Part shown: one piece after another, positions 1 through 11,950 of the stretch | How positions within the stretch are numbered: position 1 is the first letter of the stretch | Layout of the letters: each line of letters begins with the position of its first letter | DNA from: Blasia pusilla | Lineage: Eukaryota; Marchantiophyta; Marchantiopsida; Blasiales | Length of the DNA stretch: 64,000 nt | Direction: 5' to 3' | Assembly: GCA_050084515.1 (NCBI GenBank) | Contig: CM114272.1 | Span: 60,450,001-60,514,000 of the forward strand | Made by a program: the position numbers and the translations under genes | Notes under the pieces: generated by a model | Told to the model about the DNA's origin: nothing | Databases searched by the model: none | What the model saw: the letters and a program-made list of their open reading frames with translations, nothing else

Positions 1-132
1 TGCCATATAACAAAAAATCTTCACATATGGATTGCATTCATGTAACATGTCTTGTAGACCTTTCAAAATATCTTAATTAAGATCATAAGATCTAGACATA
101 ACTGTAACACGATTCTCCAATTCATTATCCTC
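1..132 (-). pseudogene. Inverted fragment of the Helitron protein N-terminus
   Basis: Read on the minus strand from about 132 to 1, the sequence gives residues such as EDNELENRVTV and then LQDMLHECNPYVKIF. This matches the part of plant Helitron proteins that normally lies just upstream of the SEVAAI-like motif. That next part occurs on the plus strand from about 133 (AILPSDGSEHIDHRDIV). The two halves are therefore head to head, with a junction at about 131-135. One in-frame TAA is present. This could be a local inversion within the Helitron or a second copy in opposite orientation; the window edge prevents a choice. Confidence 0.65.
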
Positions 133-1810
133 CTTGCTATTTTGCCGAGTGATGGAAGTGAACATATCGACCATCGTGATATAGTTATACGACTACATGG
201 AGGAGGAGTGAAGCCTATATCCGACCTCAATGAAGCATATATTCCATTACACTTTGTTTTGTTATTTATATATGGTGAATCAAGTTGGCATCTTGTAATT
301 CCCTTCGGGAGAATCGAAGGCTACAGAGAATCCCAACAAATGGGCCGTATTATTCATGAGGAGGAGGGACAGCTGGAACCTTTGGATAATTCCACGGATG
401 GGAAAAGAGCTGACGGTGATATCCATGAGGAAAGAAGAATAAGAAGTGTTACTGCCTTGCAATTTGCATGTTTTCGACTTCAAACACGGATTGGAGGAGA
501 AGATGACAATCGCTTATTGCGGTTTGCTCGACTTACTCAAGAATATATGAGTGAACTCTATGCTACTGTAGAGATGCAACGATTATCATGGGTTTTTCTA
601 AATCAGAAGGAGTTGAGAGCTGAATTATATCAAGATGTAAATGACGCCATGCATCGACAGGATGTGGATAGTCGAAGGTTTGGGAGACGCATTATATTAC
701 CTTCTTCTTTTACTAGAGGGTCATGTCATATGCATCAATTGTATCATGATGCAATGGCAATTGTAAGACATTTTGGGAAGCGTGACTAATTTTTGACCAT
801 GACATGCAATCCAAAGTGGGAGGAGATTACATTTGTATTATTACCTAGCCAAACAGCTACAAACCGACCACATTTGGTCGTGCAGGTTTTTTAGAAGAAA
901 AAGAAGGAGTTATCACAACTCATAATCAAGAAGCAGATATTGGGTCGAGTTATCAGATGCATCCATGTGGTGGAATTCCAAAAAAAGGTTTTCCGTATGT
1001 GCTTATTATTTTAGGTCGTGAGGATAAGCCACGTACCACTTATGATTATGATCGTATCATTTCAGCTGAAATCCATGATCAATCTACCCATCCAAGGTTG
1101 TATTCTACCATTGCTAATTGCATGATTCATGGGCCATGTGGACCATTAAATCCAAATACACCCTATATGGATAAGGAAACAAAGAAGTATACAAAATGCT
1201 ATCCCAAAGCTTTTGCGGCTAGCACTATAGAAACAGAATACGGTTATCCGATCTATCGTAGGTAAGGATTACTTTCTTTGGTTACATTCTTTATTATTAT
1301 GATAGATGTAGTATATATATTTGTAATATGATCAGATATTAATGAGTTGTTATTGTATTTTTATAGATTGGAGAATGGGAGGGCGATTAGTAAGTGCGAA
1401 CATTCATTGGATAATCGTTGGGTCGTGCCTTACAATCGGATGTTATGCACCCTCTTCGATTGTCACATTAATTTGGAAATCATGAGTAGTGTTTCTGCCG
1501 TCAAGTTCTTATAAAAATATGTTTATAAGGGGTTTGATGCTGTATCATTTAAGTTGTCAAAGGATATGAATATAGCCAACACAATTGACATTATTGACGA
1601 GACAACGTCGTATCTTGATGCGAGGTATGATTCCTCCAATTCATTGCTCTGTTGCAATTCATACAACCTATTGCAATCTATTTTATTTTTTATTCATACT
1701 TACTCTAATACCTTGGAAACAAATTTCTCCAGATATATATCTTCTTCGGAGGTATGTTGGCGTCTTTTCAAGTTTAGTCTACATGTTGAACTTCCAAGTA
1801 TTGTGCAATT
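133..1810 (+). pseudogene. Helitron Rep region (Helitron-like N domain plus Rep), broken
   Basis: Positions 142-789 encode the Helitron-like N domain: RDIVIRLHGGG, then PLHFVLLFIYGESSWH, then TRIGGEDDNRLLRFARL. A frameshift after about 788 precedes the TMTCNPKW-type segment. Rep continues at 957-1265 with HGPCGPLNPNTPYMDKET and KCYPKAFA. The histidine motif expected as PHAHILI reads PYVLIIL, so the metal-binding histidines are lost. Introns 1262-1366 and 1624-1732 have GT-AG ends and restore the frame (RRLENGRAIS; DARYISSSEVCWRLF). In the catalytic tyrosine motif the first Tyr codon has become TAA at 1512-1514, leaving KYVYKG. The reading stops at 1810, where an inserted repeat separates PSIVQ from LAVHLPEKQ. 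Confidence 0.85.
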
Positions 1811-2453
1811 TGTCGTGCGGATACACATCGCTACACAACATACGTCGTTGTCACCGAACACACACACAAACACGCACGATCCCATGTTAACTCATGGCAT
1901 CCAAACAACGAGACAAGAAATACCAAAATATCTCCAATTAAAATAAGATCCAATCTCGCTCAACACCATAGCTCTCAAATGTGTGCACTCTCACATGTCT
2001 CTCTCAATGTCAAACCAAACCCATTCTCCTAATGAGAGGCTTGGGTTACACTCACAAGACAACAGACCATAGCTCCGCCGCCTCGTGCCAAGAGGTTCAA
2101 CAAAGAGAGAATGAGCTCTTAAGCTCTCTCTCCTTAAGGTATACCCCTCCCCTCTCCCAAGCTCTCTCCATGGTAACCTATGCTCCCAAGTCACCTCCTT
2201 GGCTCTTGACCTGATGTTGGAGGTGAAGGACCACTTACAAAAAATAGAAAGTTGATCATATACTAAAAATGATAATTACCTAAAGTAGTCAGTTTCTTAA
2301 TATGGTTCCAAATGAGCCGAAACGAAGGGGAAACTTGCTCTCTCAGGTTTCCCGAGGCCTCAGTAGGTCATCCTCAACCTCCTAAGTCTATCCTCCACTA
2401 CTTTTGAAGCTGCTCTATTAGATCTCACCGATCTATCCTAAAAGACGTGATAG
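1811..2453 (+). mobile_element. Dispersed LTR-like repeat, copy 1, inserted in the Helitron
   Basis: This block splits the Helitron codons between PSIVQ and LAVHLPEKQ, so it is an insertion. A second copy lies at 39396-40059. Both begin TGTCGTGCG and end at or near GACGTGACA (here GACGTGATA), so the ends are short imperfect inverted repeats of the TG...CA kind. It carries no protein that I recognise. Relative to copy 2 it has about 310 extra bases in the middle (roughly 1950-2285) and lacks copy 2's 329-bp insert. It is best read as a solo LTR or a small non-autonomous element. The target duplication is not clear by eye. Confidence 0.6.
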
Positions 2454-5107
2454 ATTAGCAGTACATCTTCCAGAGAAACAATAAGTCTACTTCAATGAAG
2501 CTAATGCTCTTCGAGATATTTTGCAACAAAAAAGAGAGATAACCTTGATCCAATGGTTTGCAACCAATTCATATGACTCCAGTGCTCGACAATATCTATA
2601 TATAGATTTCCTTCATATTATCTTTGGAGTAACAAGTGATGGATCCTTATGATACAAAATATAAATGGTTATGGTCATCCCATTGGCCGCTTATACCTTA
2701 CTCATCCAGGTAAACACTAAAAAATGTTTTGTAAATATTTTGCTAATATATACCAACCTCAAAAAATAGTGTATCTATATTGGAATGAGCTAATTATTCT
2801 ACTTCTCCATAAGTGAAGGAGAACGTCATTGGTTGAGATTACTCCTTCATTATGTTCGAGGAGCAACTACATATGAATGCTTAAGAACTATTCATGGGGT
2901 AATATGTCCAACTTTTAAGGAGGTTGTTATCCAATTGGGACTTCTTGAGGATGATAGGGAAGTCTTCTCTTGCTTTGAAGAAGCTTCTTTAATCCGTACA
3001 GGTTCCTCACTTCGTCGTCTTTTTGCAATTATTCTAGCGTAAAACATACCTACTGAACCTGCTAGACTATGGAGTCAATTCTTGGTTCCATTGGTAGAAG
3101 ATCTCTTATATGATAAATATCAGGTAAGAATTCATTACATCATTCGTTCTCTTCCTAATAGTATCTTCTATTAAGTATTATTCAACCTACTAACCATGAT
3201 TTGGGGAATTTTTGGAACTCTACTATTGCAGAAAATAAGCATCCATAATCTTCCCGTCAATGATGCCATAGTTAATACTGCATTGTTGGAAGTCTATTGT
3301 TATTTACAAGATCAAGGAAAGAGACTGTTTGACTTTTCAGACATGCCCCAAGCTAATTTCCATATCCTTCATTCACACTCATATTTGGAGGAACAAGAGC
3401 TACTATATCATACAAAAGAATTACTTGAGCAAAAGAAATTAAGAGAAGTGTGTCTTAATCAAGGATAATGTATTATTTGGGACGCTATATATGATGAGCT
3501 TGATCAAATATGTGCAAATGCTTCATCATCTCCAAAAGTATTTCTCATCAGCGGTCCACGTAGAACGGGAAAAACCTTTTTATAGAATCTTCTCCTTGCA
3601 AGTGTAAGGAGTGCAAGAGATATAGCTTTGGCCATAGCGTTGTGTGGAATAGCCGCTCTATTGTTTGATAGAGGACGTATTGCTCATTCATGATTCAAGA
3701 TCCTCACCAATCTTCATGAGAGCTCTACTTGCAAGTAAGTGCCATTAGTCATTTTACTAGCTTGAATTATGTTTCTACAAAAATTTGAATTACTCAAAGT
3801 ATTACAACTTCTAATATACTTAAGTTTTTTGTTTGTAGTTTATCAGTCAATAGTGATGGAGCGCGCTTAATCCGTGATATAATGCTCATTATGTGGGATG
3901 AAGCACCTATGGCTCATCGTCATGCATTTGAGGCCGTAAATCAAACTCTACAAGATATTATGGGAGTTATTTCAAATGATCTACAAAAAATACCATTTGG
4001 TGGGAAACTTATGATATTTGATGGTGATTTTTGTCAAGTGTTGTTTGTTATTCGTCATGGGGATCGGCCTCAAATCATCCAAGCCACCATAAAGAGGTCA
4101 TGTCTTTGGTCTAATGTGAAGGTTATGAAGTTAACAACAAACCTGCGAGTTCAAATATTGAAAGGTCATTTGTGTAGTGAACAACAAGCTTTTTCTGATT
4201 GGTTATTGGAAGTGGGAGAGGATCGTGTACCTTTGCACCCTCATTTGGGAGAAGAATTTATACAATTACCATCTGAAATTGTTACTACAAGTAACAAGAT
4301 ATGCGATCTTATTGATATGATCTATGGAAATTTTCCTAACTGATTCCATAACATTGATTTCTTGAGAGATACGGTTATTCTGACTTTGAGAAATAAAGAT
4401 GTTGACGACATAAATGGAGATGTTATGTCTCGGTTTTGTGGAGAGGTATATTCTCTTAACATACAAATGTTTTCTTATGGGAAGTTTTTTTTTGGAAGTT
4501 TGTATACTAAAAATATTTTTCTCACAAATTCATTGAATATTGTGTACATAAATATATTTACCTCAGCGTCGACTCTATTCAAAATAAGGGGATGAGTCAT
4601 ATCTATCCAACTCAATTTTTAAACACATGCTTGCCATCTGGACTTCCTCGGCATTGTTTGTGTCTGAAGATTGGTGCACCAATCATGTTGTTACGAAATA
4701 TGAATGAATCACATGGACAAGCAAACGGGACAAGATTGGAAATTCGTGGATTTATGCAACATTGCATAGATGCTGAAATTATCATCGGAAATAATATTGG
4801 CGAACGAGTCTTTATTCCACGTATCCCGTTGATTGCATCAGATATAGGTTTGCCATTTGATTTACGTAGGTTTCAATTCCCTACTCGACCGACTTTTACT
4901 ATGACTATTAATAAATCACAAGGTCAAACTTTGCAAAAGATTAGCATTTACTTGCCTACTCCAGTATTTTCTCATGATCAATTTTATGTAGCGTTATCTA
5001 GGGTAGGAAAGAGAAGTTTCATCCACGTTACCATTGGAAGCGATGAACATTCAAATAAGGAAGGTGACTACACACGATATGTAGTGTATAAAGAGATATT
5101 CGTATGA
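2454..5107 (+). pseudogene. Helitron PIF1-like helicase region, broken
   Basis: After the inserted repeat the protein resumes with LAVHLPEKQ, YFNEANALRDI and ARQYLYIDF. The 2833-3042 segment gives the LRLLLHYVRGATTYECLRT block. Introns with GT-AG ends lie at 3124-3231 and 3735-3838. Walker A at about 3553-3580 reads SGPRRTGKTF where GPGGTGKTF is expected, and is followed by an amber stop. Walker B and its surroundings are clear at 3882-4343 (MWDEAPMAHRHAFEAV; GGKLMIFDGDFCQVL). An insert of about 110 bp at 4450-4558 separates GEV from [11 protein letters not shown] and lacks good splice borders. The last block, 4592-5107, is intact and ends with the helicase motifs [16 protein letters not shown] and FYVALSRV. 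Confidence 0.88.
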
Positions 5108-5285
5108 AATAAATTTTGATGAGGCACCTTATATTTAGTAGCATGAGCAATGAGATCCTCATGATCTTCTCTTTCCGGTCACATGGATGACACTGATCAC
5201 ATGGAGATTCCCTCACAATAGTGCAATCTACCCATCCATGTAAAGATCACGACACTCGCTCATGAAAAAAGTCATCAAACTCGTA

Positions 5286-5308
5286 CATCGCACGGGCACC
5301 TTACTAGT
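5286..5308 (+). other. Helitron 3' terminus
   Basis: The bases ACATCGCACGGGCACC followed by TTACTAGT match the usual plant Helitron end: a short GC-rich stem-loop, then a CTAGT end. The left arm of the hairpin is degenerate. It sits 180-200 bp after the helicase stop codon, as expected for the end of the element. Confidence 0.65.
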
Positions 5309-6260
5309 AATTTATGAAGTCTCATTACTATATTAGATGATGAAAGACTAAGTAATCTTTGAAGATTGATATGCCCAATTCTCTTATATATGCCACATAT
5401 GTAGATTTATAACTTGTTCCATTATTGGCCAGTTTGACCATACATTGTTATTTGAATCTGTGTCATATAAACATCTAATCTGAACAATTTTCCAGATCCT
5501 GTTCTTTTCGCTATCATTGTCTGGTCATCAATTGTCAATGAAACAATCATTTGTTTTAAACTTCACGTGATAATCTCATTTTACTATCTATTCTACAGAG
5601 ATCAAATTTCTTGCAATCGTAGGAACATAGAGAATATTTTCAAAAGCAAAAAGATTATCTGATGCTATTGGAACTTTACAAATATGCATGATATAATATT
5701 GAGTATCATCTCTTATGAATACTATTGTCAGATCTTTCACCCGCTCCATACTACTTAACTAGTTAGCTCGTGAGATCATGTGATTTGATGCACCAGAGAT
5801 GATATACCAATCAGCTGTCAAGTCTTTCTTGACCATTGCTCCCATATGATCACTCATGACCAAGAGATGCTCACTTTGTAAATATTGTTCTCCTTAATAT
5901 TACCCTTTGTGTTGTTGTTCCATATAGTTCTATTTTTGTAAGGCTCCCGTTCTCATATCTGCCTTCTTCTTGATGTAAAACTTTGCATACTTATCCTTTA
6001 TCCCACAGTAATTGCAAGATCCAAGGATCCTCTTTTGTTGATCTTAACCCCAATACTTTCCACCATCATCACCTTATGTTTATCTCTGGTAGTGGTTCGA
6101 AGTTGAATAAATGAAGTTATGTTAAGCGCCTCTTCCTCCATGTACTTCATATCTATTATGACCATCGAAGCTTCTGCAACAACCTTTGCCTTTGTTTGAT
6201 CCCTTACCTACAAAGAGCACACTCTCTTGTAGACTAGGTTAGCTACCGCTGCCTACTATG
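5309..6260 (-). pseudogene. Ty1/Copia remnant: gag zinc knuckle, protease, GAG-pre-integrase
   Basis: No long ORF survives, but minus-strand reading gives a colinear Copia order. At about 6020-5950 there is a zinc-knuckle-like CNYCGIKDKYAKFY. At about 5815-5755 the protease motif reads DWYIISGASNHMISRAN. At about 5660-5590 comes FENILYVPTIARNLISVE, and at about 5385-5315 the GAG-pre-integrase end (GHINLQRLLSLSSSN). Several stops and at least two frame changes are present. The Copia sequence abuts the Helitron end at 5308, so the rest of its pol is predicted on the far side of the Helitron, outside the window. Confidence 0.75.
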
Positions 6261-6634
6261 CGTATCTCCTTACTAATTAACAATTGGATTAACTCTTTTA
6301 ATTTTGCTTATTTAGCTTCTCGTCTGTAATTCTTTTGAGGAATATTCCATGAAGAACAATTTTACTCACGAAACATATTTTCAAGCTTTTCACTGCTCCA
6401 ATTGAAGCATAAATCACTCCTACACAGAAATTGAACTCAAATTTTCCAAAATTGACTAACTCTATGGAAGAACTAGTCAAAATTGGATTGTAGAGAGCAA
6501 ACTGCACAACTTTCCTTCACTAATTGCACTTTCCTACACTTAAATTGCTATTGGAAGAGCTCAGAATGTTACAATCAAACGAAATTAAATGCGTTGGAAA
6601 CCTCACGATAAGCTCTACAAAATGGTCATAAAAA

Positions 6635-6960
6635 GGCTTTGATATCAAGAACCAAGATCAAACACCAAGAATTTCTATTGATATTCTCCTATCGCGCTAA
6701 GATCTTATAAAAAACTATTAAATAAGCATAATTGATGGGATACGACTCTCACACTCACATACCACCATGGAGAACAATTTCAATGAGAGAATGAGTGGGA
6801 GGTCGGTCCCCTTCTCAATTATATAGGGTATGTACAAGCAATCCTAATCCTAGTCCTAATCATAATCTCGAGTTTAACTAGTTGTGATTAACTAACCCTA
6901 GATAAGATAATCATGCCTAACTAACTGACCAAGATTTAGCTTTCCTATTTCGTGTGAGTA
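6635..6960 (-). repeat. Possible Copia primer-binding site and 5' LTR
   Basis: On the minus strand the 14 bases TTGATATCAAAGCC (6648-6635) differ by two G-to-A changes from the initiator-Met primer site TTGGTATCAGAGCC. They lie upstream of the Copia gag remnant, in the right orientation. The sequence just to the right (about 6650-6960) would then be the 5' LTR. I could not define its outer end or find a partner LTR in the window. Confidence 0.35.
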
Positions 6961-7758
6961 TCAAATATAGCAGTTCGGATATCCGATGAACTTAACTATA
7001 ACTCAATATATTATAGTGCTCTAATAATTGATTCCCATGTATGTGGGCTTGTTTAAGATGCAACATATCATTATTTTCATCCTAAGTCACTGAAAATCTC
7101 TAATTGTTATGAAAATGTGATTATATTATAGCAAGTGTCTTCTATTTTTTACAAGAACGAAATGCAAATGATCTTCCTTAGTTCTGGCGGTTTCAATCGA
7201 ATCTTCCCCATCTAAATTGTATCTTTACTACAATTAATGGAAATCTTCATGGGGCTCTCTATGACTATCATGCAGTTGTCATATCGGCGTGTGGCTATGC
7301 ATATTGTGATTGTTGGAAGCCGCAAGATAATTTTCCCCTCCCACAATTGCAAAGGATTATTTTTCAACCTAATGCGGCTATAATCATAATTTTTATTTAG
7401 TTCCAAATTATTTAAGGTTGGAATAAATGCAAAAAGTGGTAAAGCCACAATAACCAAGTATTCATGCAGATCTTGATAACCGTAAATAGCCATGTAGAAC
7501 TAAAGGTTTTAGTTGGATCTTGATAACCGCAAATAGTGGTGTAGAACTAGTTGTTTTCAACTGTCATGCAACTCTTGACAATTGCAAACTAATTTTATTA
7601 GAAGCTAATTTTTTTATGAGTACGTTTGTTTGCATCTTTTAGGCTTGTCATTATGGCTCTCCTTAGCTGCAGGCTAGTGGCAAGCCCTCAAAATTCAACC
7701 ATTACTTCTAAATTTGCCCCAAACTTTGCTTCTCATACTTATCATTTCAGAAAAATAG

Positions 7759-7792
<34 letters not shown>

Positions 7793-8650
7793 CTTTTTTC
7801 TTTCTCTAGCTATATCCCCATCATACATTGATTGTGCATGGTGCAAGGTCTTTTCCCAAAATATCACTTGTGAATTAATAAGATTATTTTTAAAATTATC
7901 ATATTATTCATTTCAAATTTTAAATAGAAATTTTATTTTTTAAAATCTTCGAAGAGTAATAACATTTTACTCTTATAGTAATTACACTCTTCCATTCAAA
8001 TTCAAATGATATCCCAATCCCCTAAGTAATTTTACCTTTCCATAAAATTTAAACAAAATCTACTCCTTCTCCATTAAATTTTTTTTTTCCTTGCCATCAA
8101 ATAAGAATTAAGTCATAAATTATATTTTTCTTTGTTTTTTATCATAAATTTTACACTTTATTAATATTTAGAATCACCCATTATAAGTTTAAATAAATTA
8201 TTAATTTATTAATAAAAGTTTTTTATTCCACTCAAATCCCTATTCATTTTCTCTATCCCTATCTATTTCTATCCATCTAATATGGCTCAAACAAAAAAAT
8301 TCAAACAAGTGGCCTAATTCTTCCTTATTAATTCACAAGTGATATTTTGGGAAAAGACAATAATTTTTTTAATTAAAATTAACTAAGAATTTAGTTAGTG
8401 AATGTTATTTTGGTGGGAAGAATGGAAGGGGTTATTGTTAGTGGAAGAATAGTTATTGTTTGAAATTTTACGGAGGAGTGAGATTATTTAGGGGAATTGG
8501 ATATTATTTAAAGGTTTTTTTACTCTTTTAGATTTTAAAAAGTGGAAATTATACTTAAATTTTGAAATTAAATATTTTTTCAAATTTTAAGTATAATTTT
8601 TAAATTTTATTATTGACACCTATTTTTTTAAGGCCCTTCTATTGAGGAAA
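6961..8650. other. AT-rich stretch without a recognisable gene
   Basis: There is no coding signal that I trust. Contents: two direct copies of a unit of about 46 bp starting at about 7470 and 7516 (both contain GATCTTGATAACCG), a CT microsatellite at 7759-7783 followed by a T tract, and very AT-rich sequence from about 7870 to 8640. Confidence 0.5.
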
Positions 8651-8654
8651 ATGT

Positions 8655-8687
8655 GTCACGCGTGTATCACACGGGCAACATACTAGT
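8655..8687 (+). other. Second Helitron-like 3' terminus
   Basis: GTCACGCGTGTATCACACGG is followed by GCAACATACTAGT. The hairpin-like CGTGTATCACACGGGC and the final CTAGT at 8683-8687 match a Helitron 3' end in the same orientation as the one at 5308. A weaker third look-alike (GTGCATAGCACGGGC, then CTTACTA) lies at about 8993-9013. No Rep or helicase sequence precedes it, so it would be a non-autonomous copy. Confidence 0.5.
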
Positions 8688-11274
8688 ATGATCTAAGAGC
8701 ATATTCCCATGGAATGAAAGGGCAAAACATGTGTAAAGGTGTAATAGGTAAGCACATGTGGAGGTCATGTGAGATAATCCACCAAACCAAGTAAAATTCT
8801 TTTGCCTAAACATCCTCTGATATCCATATTATTAACCAAATATATGGGGGTTATTATAAATATTGGTAAAAAAAAGAAATTCTACAAGAAGTGAAGCATC
8901 TGAGTATGAGTTTCTTTTCATCCAATGCCAAAAAAGGATAGGCAATAGACAAGAATACTTGGATTAAAATCATGGTCATTTTATGCATGTGTGCATAGCA
9001 CGGGCTGTCTTACTACCGTCCACAATGGGAACAGTTACATACAATAATCCAACACTGCGAGGAAAGTAAGATGGGGTTGAAAGGCCATGAAATCGAGCAT
9101 GCATGGCCATGACACCAAAGTTTCCTACACATAAGAAGAAGAAACACTAAAAGAAAAATTTGCACATTATTATCTATGATGAATGGTTAACCATGGTTAA
9201 CTCCCACCGGGCTGAAGCCACCGTGAATAACCCAACCCACCAACCACGTAGATCAGGTTAACTCTACGACGTAACGTGCCAAACCACGCAGAGAAGACTC
9301 TGTCTGTCTATTGCGTGCATTACGTGCTCCCCTCTACCACGTGTCAATACTGACATCCACGATGGCATATGATGATGCGGACGGATCCGGTCAACGTCGA
9401 GTACCGTCAAAACCAATCATTACTCAAAACGTCTATTTTCAGGTCTCACTAGTGACGCCAAACTCCTATCTTCAGGTCGGCGCTACTTCCAGGACAGGAG
9501 TTGGCGTGATTCGCGTCACTGTCACGTTCCTCGGGTGGAGAGAGACAATGAGGCACAAGGTCGGAGTTTTTTTCTTTTCTTTTTTCCTAAGATAGTTTTT
9601 TAATAAAAATAATTACCGAAATAAATTTCTTCGAATAAATTTACCTCCCGTATTGAGGCATCTCTCTTTTTTCATGTGTTCCTATTCGTGGAGTGGACGT
9701 TAATTTTCTAATATTAAATATAATTCGTGTGGGGTTCTTTTCCCAACCCCTAAAAATATTAAAAAATAATATTTTTAGAATGCATGGTAAGGTAGGTCGG
9801 ATGTATGAGAGCACATTTCTATTTAAGAAGCCTTGTGGCACAATTATAAATTTTCATCTAAAAAATCTCAATATATTTGGGGGAGTAAAAATTAAATCCA
9901 ATCAAGGTTTGGTTTTTCCAAAAAATACCCCTCTAAAATTAATCCAAAATGCATTTAGGTGGCCACATTTGTCATTCCCAAAATGAATTGAAATTCCAAC
10001 GAATTTTGAAAAGAATAGATTTAGGAGAGAGGCTAAGCTTAGAGGATTTGTTGTTCTTCAACAAGAGGATGAGGAAGATGGGCTCATTTGCAAATATTTA
10101 GAAGAAATTAGTTCGGCCAAAACAAATCCCAAACCCCTCTTTCTTCCCTCTAAGCTACTCGCAACTTTCCGTAGCTTTGAGTAATCGCAGGTGATTACGA
10201 GTCTGAGTACTTATTTATAAATAAGTCACAAAAAATGAAGTTGTTTTTTCACTTGCAATTTCTTTTTTTTACATTCACGAAGGCTAGCCTAAAGTTGTTA
10301 TTTTGTGCTCCTCTTTTGTTCATTTTGGAGTCTATGAAACACTTTTTCAAAGAGGGGGTTTGACTTTCTCCAATTTTTACATTTCTTAGAATTTAGAACC
10401 AACCATTTTAGAAAAAAAAAACCATGTAATACTATAAGCTTCACTCATCTACATAGTCTAGAACATTAAATAAATAAATAATTGAAGTCTTAGTTCTACT
10501 ATAGAAAGGAACAATTTGCAAAGTAAGGAGAGAATCATAAAAAGTTGTCATGGAAGAAAAATGATTTGGAGGCAAAAGGAGAATTGATGGCCAAGGTTTT
10601 CTGTTTGGAAGTTCATTTATGAGTGCTATATGAGTCGTGCGATTGCAAGTGCTAAACGAGTCATTTGCGATGCTTGCGATTTGCACTTTCCAATGCAGAC
10701 TCACAAATCTCAATCCAAGGTGTTTGCGAGTCTTTTGCGTCTCACGGGACTCATATTTCACTCACAAAGTTTGAAACAATGGCAAACTAGAGTTGACTTG
10801 AATTAGATTTACAAATCGCTCACATATGACTTGCAAATTTGGACTTATAAACTAGTTGCAAACACAGCAGAACTTGCAAGAAGTTGAATCTAGACTTCTC
10901 ATCCTTAGTAGTGAAATGTTCAAAAGATTATAATAGACAGGATTTTGAAGTTAATCCATCCGATTGTATTCAAAAGCAAAGAAAAAAAAATTGCTAAAAT
11001 CTTTAGTGTTATGAATTTTAGGGATTAAATAATACGAAGCTTGAATAAAAGAAGCTGGGCAAAACTATAAAAATAGAAAGAGGGAAATTCACAAAATGGA
11101 GGAACTTTTGAAGCCACACCTAGTTGGAAAATACAATGTGATTTTTTTATGATTTTTAATACCTTCTTTCTCACTAGAAATTAAATTTTGTCATAATTTT
11201 TATTGAATTTAAAAAAAAACCAAGAAAGTTCAATAAATTTCATGTTATTCATTTTTAATAAAAAATAATCTATA
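8688..11274. other. Non-coding stretch
   Basis: No gene recognised. Positions 9180-9560 are less AT-rich than their surroundings and contain short ORFs without family resemblance. Positions 10620-10880 repeatedly use the words TTGCGAGTC and ACTTGCAAAT, also seen at 40930-41010, which hints at a shared old repeat family. Confidence 0.4.
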
Positions 11275-11296
11275 TCTACACTAATAAATAAAAGAG
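11275..11296 (+). other. Possible Helitron 5' terminus
   Basis: TCTACACTAATAAATAAAAG followed by AG resembles the TC-starting 5' end of plant Helitrons (TCTAYACTA with AAAAG following). I did not find a matching 3' hairpin plus CTAGT downstream, so it may be an isolated or truncated end. Confidence 0.4.
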
Positions 11297-11866
11297 AATG
11301 GATTTAAAAAATCTGTCTTATTAAAAGACTCTTCTCCAATTGACATGTGTCATTTTAAGTATAAAGATTTAGAAGAATATGTAAACTACTGGCAACTCAA
11401 AATCATCTTCGGATCCGATAAACTTTTGTTATTGATAAAATAAATTTTTTGAAGTTTTTTTCTCGAGAAAAGGGCTATTTTATTTATTCCCTATCTTCTA
11501 TTCTCCTTCCGGCGGACTATCATGGAATCTCGAAGAGATAGATCCATCCATCCATCAAATTGTCCTTACAACCCTTACCTACCTACCCTTAAGAATTTTA
11601 CGGACAATCTCCAGAGAGGGGTCATGTGAGGCACCGCATCTTTCTCGGAGGCCACGTGTGCACCATCGCAGGGCATCCAAGCGTCACGCCCACATATCCC
11701 CAGCAGGGACCGAAAAGGCAAGAGGGACTCTGAGGGAGACACCTCCTCCTCCTCCTAAACCCCCTCCTAACAGTTAACGAATAGCGGGGCCGGTCACATT
11801 CGCAGGCGTCGACTTCCGCGATAGATTCGCTCTCCGGGCGGCAACGTGGCGTCCGCTCGGTACCCC

Positions 11867-11950
11867 CACGCACGCACGCACGCACGCACGCAGTCACTCA
11901 GGCAAGCAATCATGTCACGTGGGGCTGAAATCCGTCCGTCCGTCCGTCCC
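11867..11950. repeat. CGCA and CCGT microsatellites
   Basis: (CGCA)n occupies about 11867-11892 and (CCGT)n about 11931-11950. A (GACG)n tract at about 12403-12424 is the reverse complement of the second, so the simple repeats face each other across about 450 bp. Confidence 0.85.

Larger units (their letters stand above)
1..5308 (+). mobile_element. Decayed autonomous-type Helitron (3' end present, 5' end outside window)
   Basis: The stretch translates piecewise into the plant Helitron protein: an N-terminal Helitron-like domain, the Rep domain, then a PIF1-like helicase ending in the motif NKSQGQTLQ at about 4912. Frameshifts, stops and one large insertion (1811-2453) break it. Several internal gaps are clean spliceosomal introns (1262-1366, 1624-1732, 3124-3231, 3735-3838), as in autonomous plant Helitrons. 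The 3' end at 5308 reads as a GC-rich hairpin remnant followed by CTAGT, the class hallmark. The catalytic residues are damaged, so it is inactive. Beyond 5308 the sequence becomes Copia on the opposite strand, which suggests that the Helitron landed in a Copia element. Confidence 0.85.
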
